Positions 17,083 to 25,095 of a stretch of 64,000 nucleotides of DNA are shown here, piece after piece. A program made the translations under genes and the position numbers. Origin of the DNA: an uncultured Prevotellaceae bacterium (GTDB taxonomy: Bacteria > Bacteroidota > Bacteroidia > Bacteroidales > Muribaculaceae); contig CAMJXD010000008.1 in the NCBI GenBank assembly GCA_946409635.1, positions 1-64,000 of the forward strand, given 5' to 3'. How positions within the stretch are numbered: position 1 is the stretch's first letter; every line of letters starts with the position of its first letter. The notes under the pieces were generated by a model, which was given only the letters and a program-made list of their open reading frames with translations, did no database searches and was not told where the DNA came from.

Positions 17083-18232
17083 TTAGAGGGCTAGGCGAAA
17101 GCCTAAGCCATTGGCTACAAGGTCAGCAGACGAATGGTTACGGAACCAAACACGATGGCCGGCTGCAGAATTGAAGAATGCTCCACCACGGAAGGCCCGC
17201 TCCACGCCTGATGCAGGGCCAGTCGGGTTGGTCTGATTTTCGGCGCTGTACGCTCCATAATAATCGTTGCACCATTCCCAGACACTACCGCTCATGTCAT
17301 ACAGGCCCAACTCGTTGGGCTCCTTCTGCCCCACGGGTTGAGTGGTATTAGTTGAATTGTTATTACTATTCCATGCCACATCATTGATGGTGTTGCTGCC
17401 GGCATAGGTATATCCATGGCTCATATTGCCACCACGGGCGGCGAACTCCCACTCGGCCTCGGTGGGCAGGCGGAAGGTCATGCCCGTCATCTGGTTCAGC
17501 TGGGTGATGAACTGTTGGCAGTCGTCCCAAGAGACGCTCTCCACAGGCCTGCTTGTATCACCGGTGAAGTGACTTGGATTGCTGCCCATCACAGCCACCC
17601 ACAATGCCTGAGTCACCTCGGTTTCACCAATGCTATATGACGACAGCGTCACTTGATGGGCGGGCAAGGCGCTCTCGTCATCGCTATCAGGAGTCTCTCC
17701 AGTAAATCCCATTGTGAAGGTGCCGCCGGTAACAGGCACCATATTGAAGGTCACACCACCGATGGTGAAAGAACTCCCGGGCCAACTGCCACTCCACAGG
17801 TAGTTGATCAACACGGACAAGTCGCTGATGTTCACGTTGCCATTCCGGTCACAGTCGGCATTGGCGAGAAAAATGCCCGAGGCATTTTCACTCAGCAGGT
17901 AGTTGATCAGGGCTGTCACGTCGCTGATGTTCACGCAATCCTCATGGAAGTCGCCGTGGTTGCGAAAGCTGAACAGGTACAGCTTCAACGAATTGCTCTC
18001 GACCATGCGCACACGCGGGATATAGTTGAAGATGATGCGCCCAAAGTCGGGCTGGCCGGTCTTGAGGCACAACAAGGTGAACTCGGGACAATCCAGAGTC
18101 ACCACATAGTCATTCTCGGGGAGCTTGTTCCCGAAGGTCTCGAGCACGTCAGGGCGGTAATCAAACTCATAGGTCGTGCCCCTGGTTGCCCAGCAGCGTC
18201 ACGCCCTCGAGATCCTTTTCATTTCTTGACAT
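17083..18232 (-). pseudogene. Chimera: frameshifted queF 5' copy fused to dockerin-like repeats and a SUMF1 domain
   Basis: The minus strand starts with a second queF beginning (ATG at 18232, [18 protein letters not shown]). An extra base in a C-run at 18179-18182 (CCC in queF, CCCC here) shifts the frame and stops translation after 21 codons. The other frame is open from a GTG at 18147 (354 codons). It reads queF sequence including [13 protein letters not shown], switches inside [18 protein letters not shown] to dockerin-like repeats (the second is [21 protein letters not shown]), then enters a formylglycine-generating-enzyme-like (SUMF1) domain: [43 protein letters not shown], ending GLGFRLAL. 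The FGE catalytic cysteines are absent from the [18 protein letters not shown] stretch. The first dockerin repeat is only half present and no signal peptide remains. Probably a pseudogene; a short cytoplasmic product from the GTG cannot be excluded. Confidence 0.8.
17933..18232 (-). repeat. Duplicated 5' part of queF (matches 16592-16890)
   Basis: Hand alignment over about 299 nt finds roughly 26 substitutions (about 91% identity) plus the one-base insertion. About 16 changes are synonymous and about 9 alter residues, including S-to-L and P-to-L next to the catalytic Cys. The promoter regions upstream differ more (TAATTTTG instead of TACCTTTG). The homology ends at TGATGTT (17925-17931), shared by queF and the dockerin coding sequence, suggesting microhomology at the crossover. 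Confidence 0.85.
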
Positions 18233-18309
18233 ATAATCAACAATTTAATTCATTCAGGGCTGCAAAATTACTAAAAAACGCTCCCACACCCTATAGCTGC
18301 CCTACAACG

Positions 18310-19023
18310 TTACCCGAACAATAGGTCTAGGGCAAAACGCGCGGCCTCTTGGCCTTGGGGCTGCAGGTTGTCCAGGCTCTGCAGGGCTGCAAGCCTAACG
18401 GTCTCATCAATGTCGTCGCTGCAGTTGGTGAGCAGGTGGCGGCTATAGGCAACGGTGAACTCGGGGTGTCCCTGGAAGGTAACGACTTGCTTGCCTATAC
18501 GATAGGACTCGTTCTGGCAGAAGGCGCTCGTCGCACATCTCGTGGCACCGTCGGGCAAGGCTGTCACCTGGTCATGGTGGCTATAGAGCAGACGCATCTC
18601 CTGACCCGGGAAATAAGGCTGCATGAGCTCATCCACCACATGACTGGCACGCACACCGGCACCGAAGCCTCCGTCATATTTCCTCACTTCGCCGCCCAGT
18701 GCACGAGCGATGACCTGATGGCCGAAGCACACGCCCATCAACTTGGCGCTACGGCAATAGGCCTTCTCAATCCAATGCAGCAGCGACACGATCCACGGCT
18801 TGTCGTCGTAGGCCGAGTCCAAGCTGCCCGGCACCAGATAGATTTCTCCGGCGTTGATGCCCGACGGCAACTCGCCCTGCCACGTCTGGTAAATTGTGTA
18901 AGATACCGGCTCGTTCAGGGCGGCAATCAGGTCGATGAACAGTGACTCGTAGTTAGGGATAAAACCAGGCAATCGGCCAGGGAACGTGTCACACAACAGG
19001 ATGTTGATGCAGCGCGGTGTCAT
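18310..19023 (-). CDS. Class I glutamine amidotransferase-like protein
   Basis: 237 residues, stand-alone GATase1 domain. The nucleophile Cys99 is in GVCFGHQVIA and the His-Glu pair in FQGHPEF, with an oxyanion-type VPGSLDSAYD earlier. Such GMP-synthase-like proteins hydrolyse glutamine or gamma-glutamyl compounds; the acceptor substrate is not known. The ATG overlaps the stop of the upstream HD-domain gene by 4 nt (ATGA), so the two are translationally coupled. Confidence 0.88.
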   Translation of the reverse strand: MTPRCINILLCDTFPGRLPGFIPNYESLFIDLIAALNEPVSYTIYQTWQGELPSGINAGEIYLVPGSLDSAYDDKPWIVSLLHWIEKAYCRSAKLMGVCFGHQVIARALGGEVRKYDGGFGAGVRASHVVDELMQPYFPGQEMRLLYSHHDQVTALPDGATRCATSAFCQNESYRIGKQVVTFQGHPEFTVAYSRHLLTNCSDDIDETVRLAALQSLDNLQPQGQEAARFALDLLFG

Positions 19024-19652
19024 AGCTCGTCCATCTCTTCGCCCGTGCGTTCCATGATGCTGGCGGCCAGGCCGTCGGCTGTCTGGATAATGGTCACCAG
19101 CGGATAAAGCTTTCGGGCAGCGTCATAGTTGCGCACGTCCTCATAGCTGTTCTGGTTCACGCCCCAGGCTCCCATGTGCCAGCGTATGGCCAGCATCTCG
19201 TCGTCGTTCAGCGGCAGGCCGCTGCACAACAGCAACGCCAGCGACTTCTCGCCATGGCCCATCGGGAAGCCCCTGTACGTGATCTTGTAGCCCTCGGCAT
19301 CTTCCCATATGCCCAAGGCATTCTTGCGCTTCTTCACCGTGCGCTTGTAGATGTCACACTTGCACACGTCGTGCAGCAGGCTCGCCAGGACGATGCTGTC
19401 ACGCTTCACCTCATGCTCCAGGCCGGGCTCGACGGTCTTCATGGCCTCAAACACGGCAAGCGCTGCCTTGCAGGTATTGAGCGAGTGCTGGGCCAGTCCG
19501 CCCTCCACATTCAGGTGATGACCGGCCGACGCCGGAGCCGTGAAAAAGCCCCATGACTCCAGGTCACCAATCACGTCCTCGATACCTTCACGCCCCGTTG
19601 AGCGCAACAACTCCACGATTTCTTCTTTACAGTTCTTATCACTGGTTTTCAT
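19020..19652 (-). CDS. HD-domain phosphohydrolase-like protein
   Basis: 210 residues. Metal ligands of the HD superfamily are visible: His in GGLAQHSLNT (His56), the HD pair in SLLHDVCK (His94-Asp95), a His in GFPMGHGEKS, and an Asp in IIQTADGLAA. These proteins hydrolyse phosphate esters of nucleotides or nucleic acids; the substrate is unknown. First gene of a two-gene unit with the GATase. Similar Bacteroidales proteins are annotated only as HD-domain hydrolases. Confidence 0.82.
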   Translation of the reverse strand: MKTSDKNCKEEIVELLRSTGREGIEDVIGDLESWGFFTAPASAGHHLNVEGGLAQHSLNTCKAALAVFEAMKTVEPGLEHEVKRDSIVLASLLHDVCKCDIYKRTVKKRKNALGIWEDAEGYKITYRGFPMGHGEKSLALLLCSGLPLNDDEMLAIRWHMGAWGVNQNSYEDVRNYDAARKLYPLVTIIQTADGLAASIMERTGEEMDEL

Positions 19653-19709
19653 GTCTTTCTCTCAGTTTTTATCCGCCATTTATAGGAAAAAAAGGGGCAA
19701 CGACCGGCA

Positions 19710-20504
19710 CTACATTCTTGACGGCTTATAGCCATGCTCACGACGATACTTGCGCACGTCGCGGAACAGGTCGGTAGCGTACACAAAGTTGTTCAAGTCG
19801 TCGTTGTCCACGTCATAGATCTGGTCCTTGTTGCCTATCCAGCCCACATGGCCCTTGTTGATAAACACGATGTTTTCTCCGATACCCATTACCGAATTCA
19901 TGTCATGGGTATTGATAATCGTCGTGATGCCAAACTCATGCGTGATATCGCTCAACAGCTCATCAATCACAATCGACGTCTTGGGGTCCAGGCCCGAGTT
20001 AGGCTCGTCACAGAACAGGTACTTGGGATTCAAGGCGATAGCCCTGGCAATGGCACAACGCTTCTGCATGCCGCCCGACAGCTCGCTCGGATACTTGTTC
20101 TCGCTGCCCGTCAGGTTGACGCGGTCAATACAGAACTGGGCACGCTCGCGCATCTCTTCGGCGCTCATCTTGCCAAACATCACCAGCGGGAACATCACAT
20201 TGCCCAGCACGGTCTCGCTGTCAAACAACGCCGATCCCTGGAACAGCATGCCTATCTCCTTGCGCAGCTCCTTGCGTTGCTTGCGGTCCATGCGGGTGAT
20301 GTCACGCCCGTCATACAGGATTGAGCCCTCATCAGGGTTAAACAGGCCCACTATATTCTTGATAAACACCGTCTTGCCCGAGCCCGACTGGCCGATGATC
20401 AGGTTGGTCTTGCCGTCATACAGCTTGCAGTTGATGTCAAATAACACCTGCCGCATCCCGCCGTTCTCCTTGAAGGACTTCGATACATGATTAACTTCGA
20501 TCAT
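19710..20504 (-). CDS. mlaF: ABC transporter ATP-binding protein, MlaF type
   Basis: 264 residues. Walker A GQSGSGKT (38-45), signature LSGGMQKRCAIARA (142-155), Walker B YLFCDEPNSGLDP and a switch His in IINTHDMNSVMGIG. The FQGSALFDSETVLGNV stretch and its pairing with an MlaE permease place it in the lipid-transporting Mla/Ttg2 family, which keeps outer-membrane lipid asymmetry. It follows the permease gene by 4 nt. The substrate-binding MlaD partner is not in the window. Confidence 0.9.
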   Translation of the reverse strand: MIEVNHVSKSFKENGGMRQVLFDINCKLYDGKTNLIIGQSGSGKTVFIKNIVGLFNPDEGSILYDGRDITRMDRKQRKELRKEIGMLFQGSALFDSETVLGNVMFPLVMFGKMSAEEMRERAQFCIDRVNLTGSENKYPSELSGGMQKRCAIARAIALNPKYLFCDEPNSGLDPKTSIVIDELLSDITHEFGITTIINTHDMNSVMGIGENIVFINKGHVGWIGNKDQIYDVDNDDLNNFVYATDLFRDVRKYRREHGYKPSRM

Positions 20505-20508
20505 GGCT

Positions 20509-21255
20509 TTACAATAATAACAGGGTTAATATCACGTCGGCAACAAGAATCATGATGTTGCTCATCACCACGGTGTCGGTACTGGCCTGGCCCACTTCAA
20601 CCGAGCCGCCCTCGACCGTGTAACCGTAGTAGCACGCTATGCTCGACATGATGTAGGCAAAGAACAACGACTTGATCAACGCAAACCACACATACCACTC
20701 GATAAACAGCGACTGGATACCAAAGATGTAGGTATCCGGATCCACAATGCCGGTGATGATACAGATAATCCATCCGCCAAACAGGCTCGTCGCCATGCAT
20801 ATCACCACAAGAAACGGCAAGATGGTCAGCAAGGCCAATATCTTGGGGGCTGCCAGGAAGTTGGCACTGTTGATGCCCATGATGTCCAGGGCGTCGATCT
20901 GCTCGGTGGCACGCATCGTGCCTATCTCGCTCGCAATGTTCGAGCCAATCTTTCCCGACAGAATCAGGCACAGGATCGTAGATGAGAACTCCAGCAGGAT
21001 GATCTCGCGGGTCGTCAAGCCCACCGTGTAACGCGGCAGCAACGGGTTCGAGATATTCAGTTTGATCAGGATTGTGCACAGCGAGCCGATGAACAGCGAA
21101 ACGATGATAATTAGGGGTATTGAGTCTATACCCAGTTTATAGATTTCGTTGAGATAACGCTTGAAGAAGACTTTCCACTTGTCGGGAATGGCTATCACCC
21201 TCCACATGAACATGCAGTAGTCTCCAAACTTATCCAGCATTTTTGTCAATAACAT
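20509..21255 (-). CDS. mlaE: ABC transporter permease, MlaE type
   Basis: 248 residues with about five hydrophobic segments. Family features include SIPLIIIVSLFIGSLCTIL, then GSNIASEIGTMRATEQIDAL, the conserved EIGTM-EQIDAL motif of the MlaE/TrnE permeases. It forms the inner-membrane part of the phospholipid transporter with the ATPase encoded 4 nt downstream. A minus-strand TAATTTTG at 21288-21295 may be the promoter. Confidence 0.93.
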   Translation of the reverse strand: MLLTKMLDKFGDYCMFMWRVIAIPDKWKVFFKRYLNEIYKLGIDSIPLIIIVSLFIGSLCTILIKLNISNPLLPRYTVGLTTREIILLEFSSTILCLILSGKIGSNIASEIGTMRATEQIDALDIMGINSANFLAAPKILALLTILPFLVVICMATSLFGGWIICIITGIVDPDTYIFGIQSLFIEWYVWFALIKSLFFAYIMSSIACYYGYTVEGGSVEVGQASTDTVVMSNIMILVADVILTLLLL

Positions 21256-21467
21256 AACTCTCTTCAGTTTCTCGTATTTTCAACCTGCAAAATTAATGAA
21301 AATTAGTGCAAGTCATGGACAGAACAAAAAAGAAAAGCGCAGTTTTTCTTTTTTTATGTCATGGCGGCGCCTAATTTATCCAAATTATTCGCTTATCCCC
21401 CTGGATACACCAAGTTTTTAGGGCACTCTCTTGATGATCAAAATTCCGGGGTTTGCGACATCCTCGC

Positions 21468-22025
21468 TTAAGAGTTGATCAGGTTATTCAGCATGGCATA
21501 CACCGTCAAGCCGGCCACACTCTTGATGCCCGTCTTGTGGGTGATGTTCTTGCGGTGACTGATCACTGTGTGAACACTCACGTTGAGGGCATCGGCAATC
21601 TCCTTGTTCGTCTTCCCTTGGGCCAGTTGCACCAGCACTGCGGTCTCGCGTTTGGTCAGTTCATAGTTGCCCTGGTTGGCGGCCTGTTCGCCAGGGGATG
21701 CCTGGGTAAGTGTCTCGATAATCACAGCTCGGCTGTCGCGTATGTCGACGATGCTGTCATAATTCTTCAGCTCGTCGCGTTCTATATACTGGTACACCAG
21801 CGCGACCATGGCTCCGGAACAATTCTCCCGCAGTTTCGACAAGTTATCCACCATCGTCGGGTTCACAAGGACAACGTCGGGATGCGTAGCCAGCAGCCGC
21901 TCTGCCAGGCGGGAAGCATCCATCTCGGGCTCCAGCACCTTAAAGCGGATCTGAGCTTCGAGGATGGATTTCAGTCCATCAACAATCACCTCCGACGGTT
22001 CTGCTATGAGTAATCGCTGCTTCAT
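21468..22025 (-). CDS. LuxR-family regulator with degenerate receiver domain
   Basis: 185 residues: an N-terminal receiver-like domain (1-110) and a C-terminal LuxR/NarL helix-turn-helix (ELTKRETAVLVQLAQGKTNK, then EIADALNVSVHTVISHRKNI). In the receiver the usual acidic pair is AEPSE and the phosphoacceptor position reads VVLVNPTM, with Asn where Asp is expected, so ordinary phosphorylation is unlikely. The gene overlaps the hemerythrin gene by 4 nt (ATGA), suggesting that the hemerythrin protein, not a histidine kinase, supplies its signal (inference). Confidence 0.88.
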   Translation of the reverse strand: MKQRLLIAEPSEVIVDGLKSILEAQIRFKVLEPEMDASRLAERLLATHPDVVLVNPTMVDNLSKLRENCSGAMVALVYQYIERDELKNYDSIVDIRDSRAVIIETLTQASPGEQAANQGNYELTKRETAVLVQLAQGKTNKEIADALNVSVHTVISHRKNITHKTGIKSVAGLTVYAMLNNLINS

Positions 22026-22726
22026 TTCAGGATGGCTTTTTCGAGATGCTTTACCAGCGGAACCATAATCTTCTCCTCAATGAAGGTGTGCTTCTTGAGG
22101 TCTTCGCTCAGCCTCAGGATGTCATACACTACGTCAAGCACATTATCGTCATCGACCTGCGGCGGCAAGTACTTGAACACAATATTCAGCAGGTCATCCA
22201 GCTTGCCTTCAATATCGCTGTGCGTGTCGATAAACTCGCCTATGACATACGTCGTGTCGGCTTTGCCCGACATCAAGCCGTCGATGTGCGGAAACACGTC
22301 TTGCTCCTCGTGGGCAAAGTGGTGGGCAACCTCACTCTTGTATTCTTCAAAAAAGCTGATGAACACCCGACCGATGCGGCCGTTCAACTTTTGGGCAATG
22401 GCGTCGAGATGCTTCTCGATGTGAGGCAGACGTTTCTCTACATAATACTTGTGCGACTTCTTCAGATAGGGTACCAGGCCGCTCATGTCGGTCCCCAGGA
22501 TAGTTGCCGTCGACGGCACGTAGTTATTGAACGTGTACACATTGCAGATGAGCAGGAAGAAGTCGGTGTCAACGTCACTGGCCTCACACACATCGGCAAT
22601 CGATCGGTCGCCAAAGCCCAACGATATGTTCAGGCGGGTCAACAACGACAACAGCGCCGGGTGGGCGGTAATCAAGTCGCTCAATCGGCGGTCTCTCGAG
22701 AATAGTCGCGATTTCTGATGATTCAT
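22022..22726 (-). CDS. Hemerythrin-domain protein, RIC/ScdA-like
   Basis: 234 residues. The N-terminal part (about 15-75, LSDLITAHPALLSLLTRLNI) resembles the short domain of RIC/ScdA (DUF542), but the usual Cys-Cys pair is replaced by GFGDR. The C-terminal part is a hemerythrin-like four-helix domain with di-iron ligands His and Glu in HFAHEEQDVFPH, His in DTHSDIE, and His/Glu in KKHTFIEEKIMVPL. Such proteins bind O2 or NO or repair iron centres. Coupled to the LuxR-type regulator and preceded by the sulfatase gene 2 nt upstream. Confidence 0.88.
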   Translation of the reverse strand: MNHQKSRLFSRDRRLSDLITAHPALLSLLTRLNISLGFGDRSIADVCEASDVDTDFFLLICNVYTFNNYVPSTATILGTDMSGLVPYLKKSHKYYVEKRLPHIEKHLDAIAQKLNGRIGRVFISFFEEYKSEVAHHFAHEEQDVFPHIDGLMSGKADTTYVIGEFIDTHSDIEGKLDDLLNIVFKYLPPQVDDDNVLDVVYDILRLSEDLKKHTFIEEKIMVPLVKHLEKAILK

Positions 22727-22728
22727 TA

Positions 22729-24615
22729 TTATCTTTTGTTTTGGTTGGATGCATTTGATGGCATTGTCTGGCCGCCGTCAAAGATGATGTAACGGCTCAC
22801 TTCCCATGCCTTACGCTGGTGAGGCGTCAACGACGTGCTGTCACCTATCACGCTCATGTTGCGCGGCTGGATCGCGCTTGCAACCGGGTAGCGCAGGATA
22901 CTGTGCCCCAAGCCCTTCCAGGGGTAGGCATTGGCTCCCATCACGTCAAGCAGCGTCGGGAACACGTCCACCTGGCCTATCACAGCGTCATATCTCAGGG
23001 TTGTATCACAGCCGGCTATAATCAACGGGATGCCCCAGTCATCGGGCACAAACTCATAGTCCGACCTGCCCTCGATGCGGTTACGGTACAGCTGGGTATG
23101 GTCGCTCACGATGGCCACGACGGTTCGCTGCGACAATCCGCAACGGCCCAGGTCGTCAAGCAGTGCCCCGATGCAGCTGTCGGTGATGTTCACGCAGTTC
23201 AGGTAGGCGCGGGCCTCGGCATTCATCACGTTGCTGGAGGTAATCCACGAGGGGCGGGCATTTCCGTTCGAGAACGGCACGTGCATCGTCATGGTCACCA
23301 TCTCCAGGAAGAAGGGCTCTCGCAACTGCGGCAACAGCTGGCCGGCATAGTCGGTGAGCGCAGCGTCATCGATATCGTTGTGCCGCGACAGGGCTCCGGC
23401 TTCGTGCAGCTGGTCGCGCGTGTACAGCGTGTCAAAGCCGTAGGTCTTTGATGTCACGGTCTGGTTCCAGTTCATGCCAGGCGTACATATCACCTCGCGG
23501 CAGTCATAGCCCTTCAGGGCTGCAGCCAGTGTGGGATAATATCCGTCGCCGTGGTTAACGGCAACGGCCGCGTCACGCAGGGGCAGCAAGCCGGTATTGT
23601 AGATGAAGTGGGCATCGCTCGAGTGGCCATGGCTCGTCTGGAACAACACGTGTGGAGCATAGATCACGCTGTCACCTGCAATCAGGCGGTTCATCACTGG
23701 AGTCACTTCGCGTCCGTCGACCTCCATCCCGATTGGCCAGGTGTGCAGCGACTCCACAATAATCAGCACCAGGTTGCGGCCCTCGGTGCTGCAATAGGCA
23801 TTATCGCTGTAGTGCGGACAGTCCTCTTCAATAAACTGGACCATCACGGCACGCTCCTCGTCGGTGACTCGATGACCATTGAACAGCACCTGGTACAGCG
23901 TGAACACGCCATAGGGTATCAGACCGTTCTGTGAGAAATACCCCTTGTTGCTGAAGTTGTGCAGGAAGCGTTTCGCATAGTTCTCTTCAGGATTGATATA
24001 GGCTACGGCCGACACCACCAGGCACGACAACAGTGTAATCAACAACGGCTTTGCTCGACGTTCATCAGCCCGTTCTCGGCTGCCTCGGCAGCAGGCCACA
24101 ATCAGCAGCAGATAGGGCACCACAATCAGCAGGTCATGCCACCGCAGCAGGGACAAGGTGCTGTGAAACAAGGTGCTGTTAACGTTATTGGTCAACGTCA
24201 GGCTCTGCCATGGCATCAGGTCATCATAGGCCCGGCAGTAACACAGCTGCATCAGGATCCACAACGTCAGCAGCGTCAGGGGCAACCACACGGTCCACCG
24301 CCACCGGCGACGCAGCAGCCAGTAGGGAGACAACAGCAACAGGATATTGGCTATCGAGATCAGGATGGTCGTGTACATTCCCGTGCCACCTGTCATCCCG
24401 TTCAGATAGAACATCGGCGTGTTGAACGGCGGCATAAAAGCCCATGCATTGCCTATCGATAACGGGGCCATGAACCACTCGTGAGGACCACGGCCCATCA
24501 CTCTCAGGTCGGCCACCATCGCCAGGCATTGCCACACGGCCACGATGACACACAAGACAAAGAACGTCTTGCCATATCGTATCCGCTGTTCCTTTCTGTC
24601 TTCCATTACACTCAC
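22729..24615 (-). CDS. LtaS-like membrane sulfatase / phosphoglycerol transferase family
   Basis: 628 residues. Cytoplasmic N-terminus, about five membrane helices in the first 220 residues, then an extracytoplasmic sulfatase-fold domain. Metal and nucleophile sites are seen in LIIVESLHTW, in QTSHGHSSDAHF (Ser where LtaS has its nucleophile Thr) and in AIVSDHTQLY. Family members transfer phosphoglycerol or phosphoethanolamine groups to envelope glycans or lipids; the substrate in Bacteroidales is not settled. Stop codon 2 nt before the hemerythrin ATG, so the three genes form one unit. Confidence 0.88.
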   Translation of the reverse strand: MSVMEDRKEQRIRYGKTFFVLCVIVAVWQCLAMVADLRVMGRGPHEWFMAPLSIGNAWAFMPPFNTPMFYLNGMTGGTGMYTTILISIANILLLLSPYWLLRRRWRWTVWLPLTLLTLWILMQLCYCRAYDDLMPWQSLTLTNNVNSTLFHSTLSLLRWHDLLIVVPYLLLIVACCRGSRERADERRAKPLLITLLSCLVVSAVAYINPEENYAKRFLHNFSNKGYFSQNGLIPYGVFTLYQVLFNGHRVTDEERAVMVQFIEEDCPHYSDNAYCSTEGRNLVLIIVESLHTWPIGMEVDGREVTPVMNRLIAGDSVIYAPHVLFQTSHGHSSDAHFIYNTGLLPLRDAAVAVNHGDGYYPTLAAALKGYDCREVICTPGMNWNQTVTSKTYGFDTLYTRDQLHEAGALSRHNDIDDAALTDYAGQLLPQLREPFFLEMVTMTMHVPFSNGNARPSWITSSNVMNAEARAYLNCVNITDSCIGALLDDLGRCGLSQRTVVAIVSDHTQLYRNRIEGRSDYEFVPDDWGIPLIIAGCDTTLRYDAVIGQVDVFPTLLDVMGANAYPWKGLGHSILRYPVASAIQPRNMSVIGDSTSLTPHQRKAWEVSRYIIFDGGQTMPSNASNQNKR

Positions 24616-24664
24616 GCTTGTCTAGCCTCTATCCTCTGCACCTGACGTCTGTTAAAGCGTCGCT

Positions 24665-25093
24665 TTAAACCTTCTTGATAATGTGCGACACCACGCCCCA
24701 CACCTGAAAATTGCTCCCCTCGCTCACTGGAATCTCGGGATAACTGGCATTGGCTGGGGTCAAGAATATGCCGTCGTTCCTGATACTCAGTCGCTTTACG
24801 GTAAAATCGCCGTCAATAAAGCACACGGCTATGCTACCGTTATGAGGAGTGACGGCCCGGTCTATGATAAGCAGATCACCCTCGTTGATGCCTGCATCGA
24901 CCATCGAGTTGCCTATCACCCTGGCACAGAAGGTCGAGGCCGGGTTAGTAATAAGGGCACGGTTCAGGTCTATCGTGTCGGCATACTCGCCTTGGGCCGG
25001 ACTGGGGAAACCGGCCTGCACACGTCCCTCAAAGAACTGAAGACCTGACGTCTTTTCTTCGGGCTTGACCTGTGAAATCTTGACTTCGTCCAT
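24665..25093 (-). CDS. umuD: UmuD-type S24 self-cleaving protein (no adjacent umuC)
   Basis: 142 residues. The Ala-Gly cleavage site is in VQAGFPSP (27-28), the nucleophile Ser63 in GNSMVDAGI and the general-base Lys100 in FTVKRL, matching UmuD/LexA-type peptidases. There is no DNA-binding domain, so it is UmuD-like rather than LexA. UmuD normally partners the translesion polymerase UmuC, encoded next door; here the neighbour is an MBL hydrolase 2 nt away and no polymerase gene is in the window. Confidence 0.9.
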   Translation of the reverse strand: MDEVKISQVKPEEKTSGLQFFEGRVQAGFPSPAQGEYADTIDLNRALITNPASTFCARVIGNSMVDAGINEGDLLIIDRAVTPHNGSIAVCFIDGDFTVKRLSIRNDGIFLTPANASYPEIPVSEGSNFQVWGVVSHIIKKV

Positions 25094-25095
25094 CT

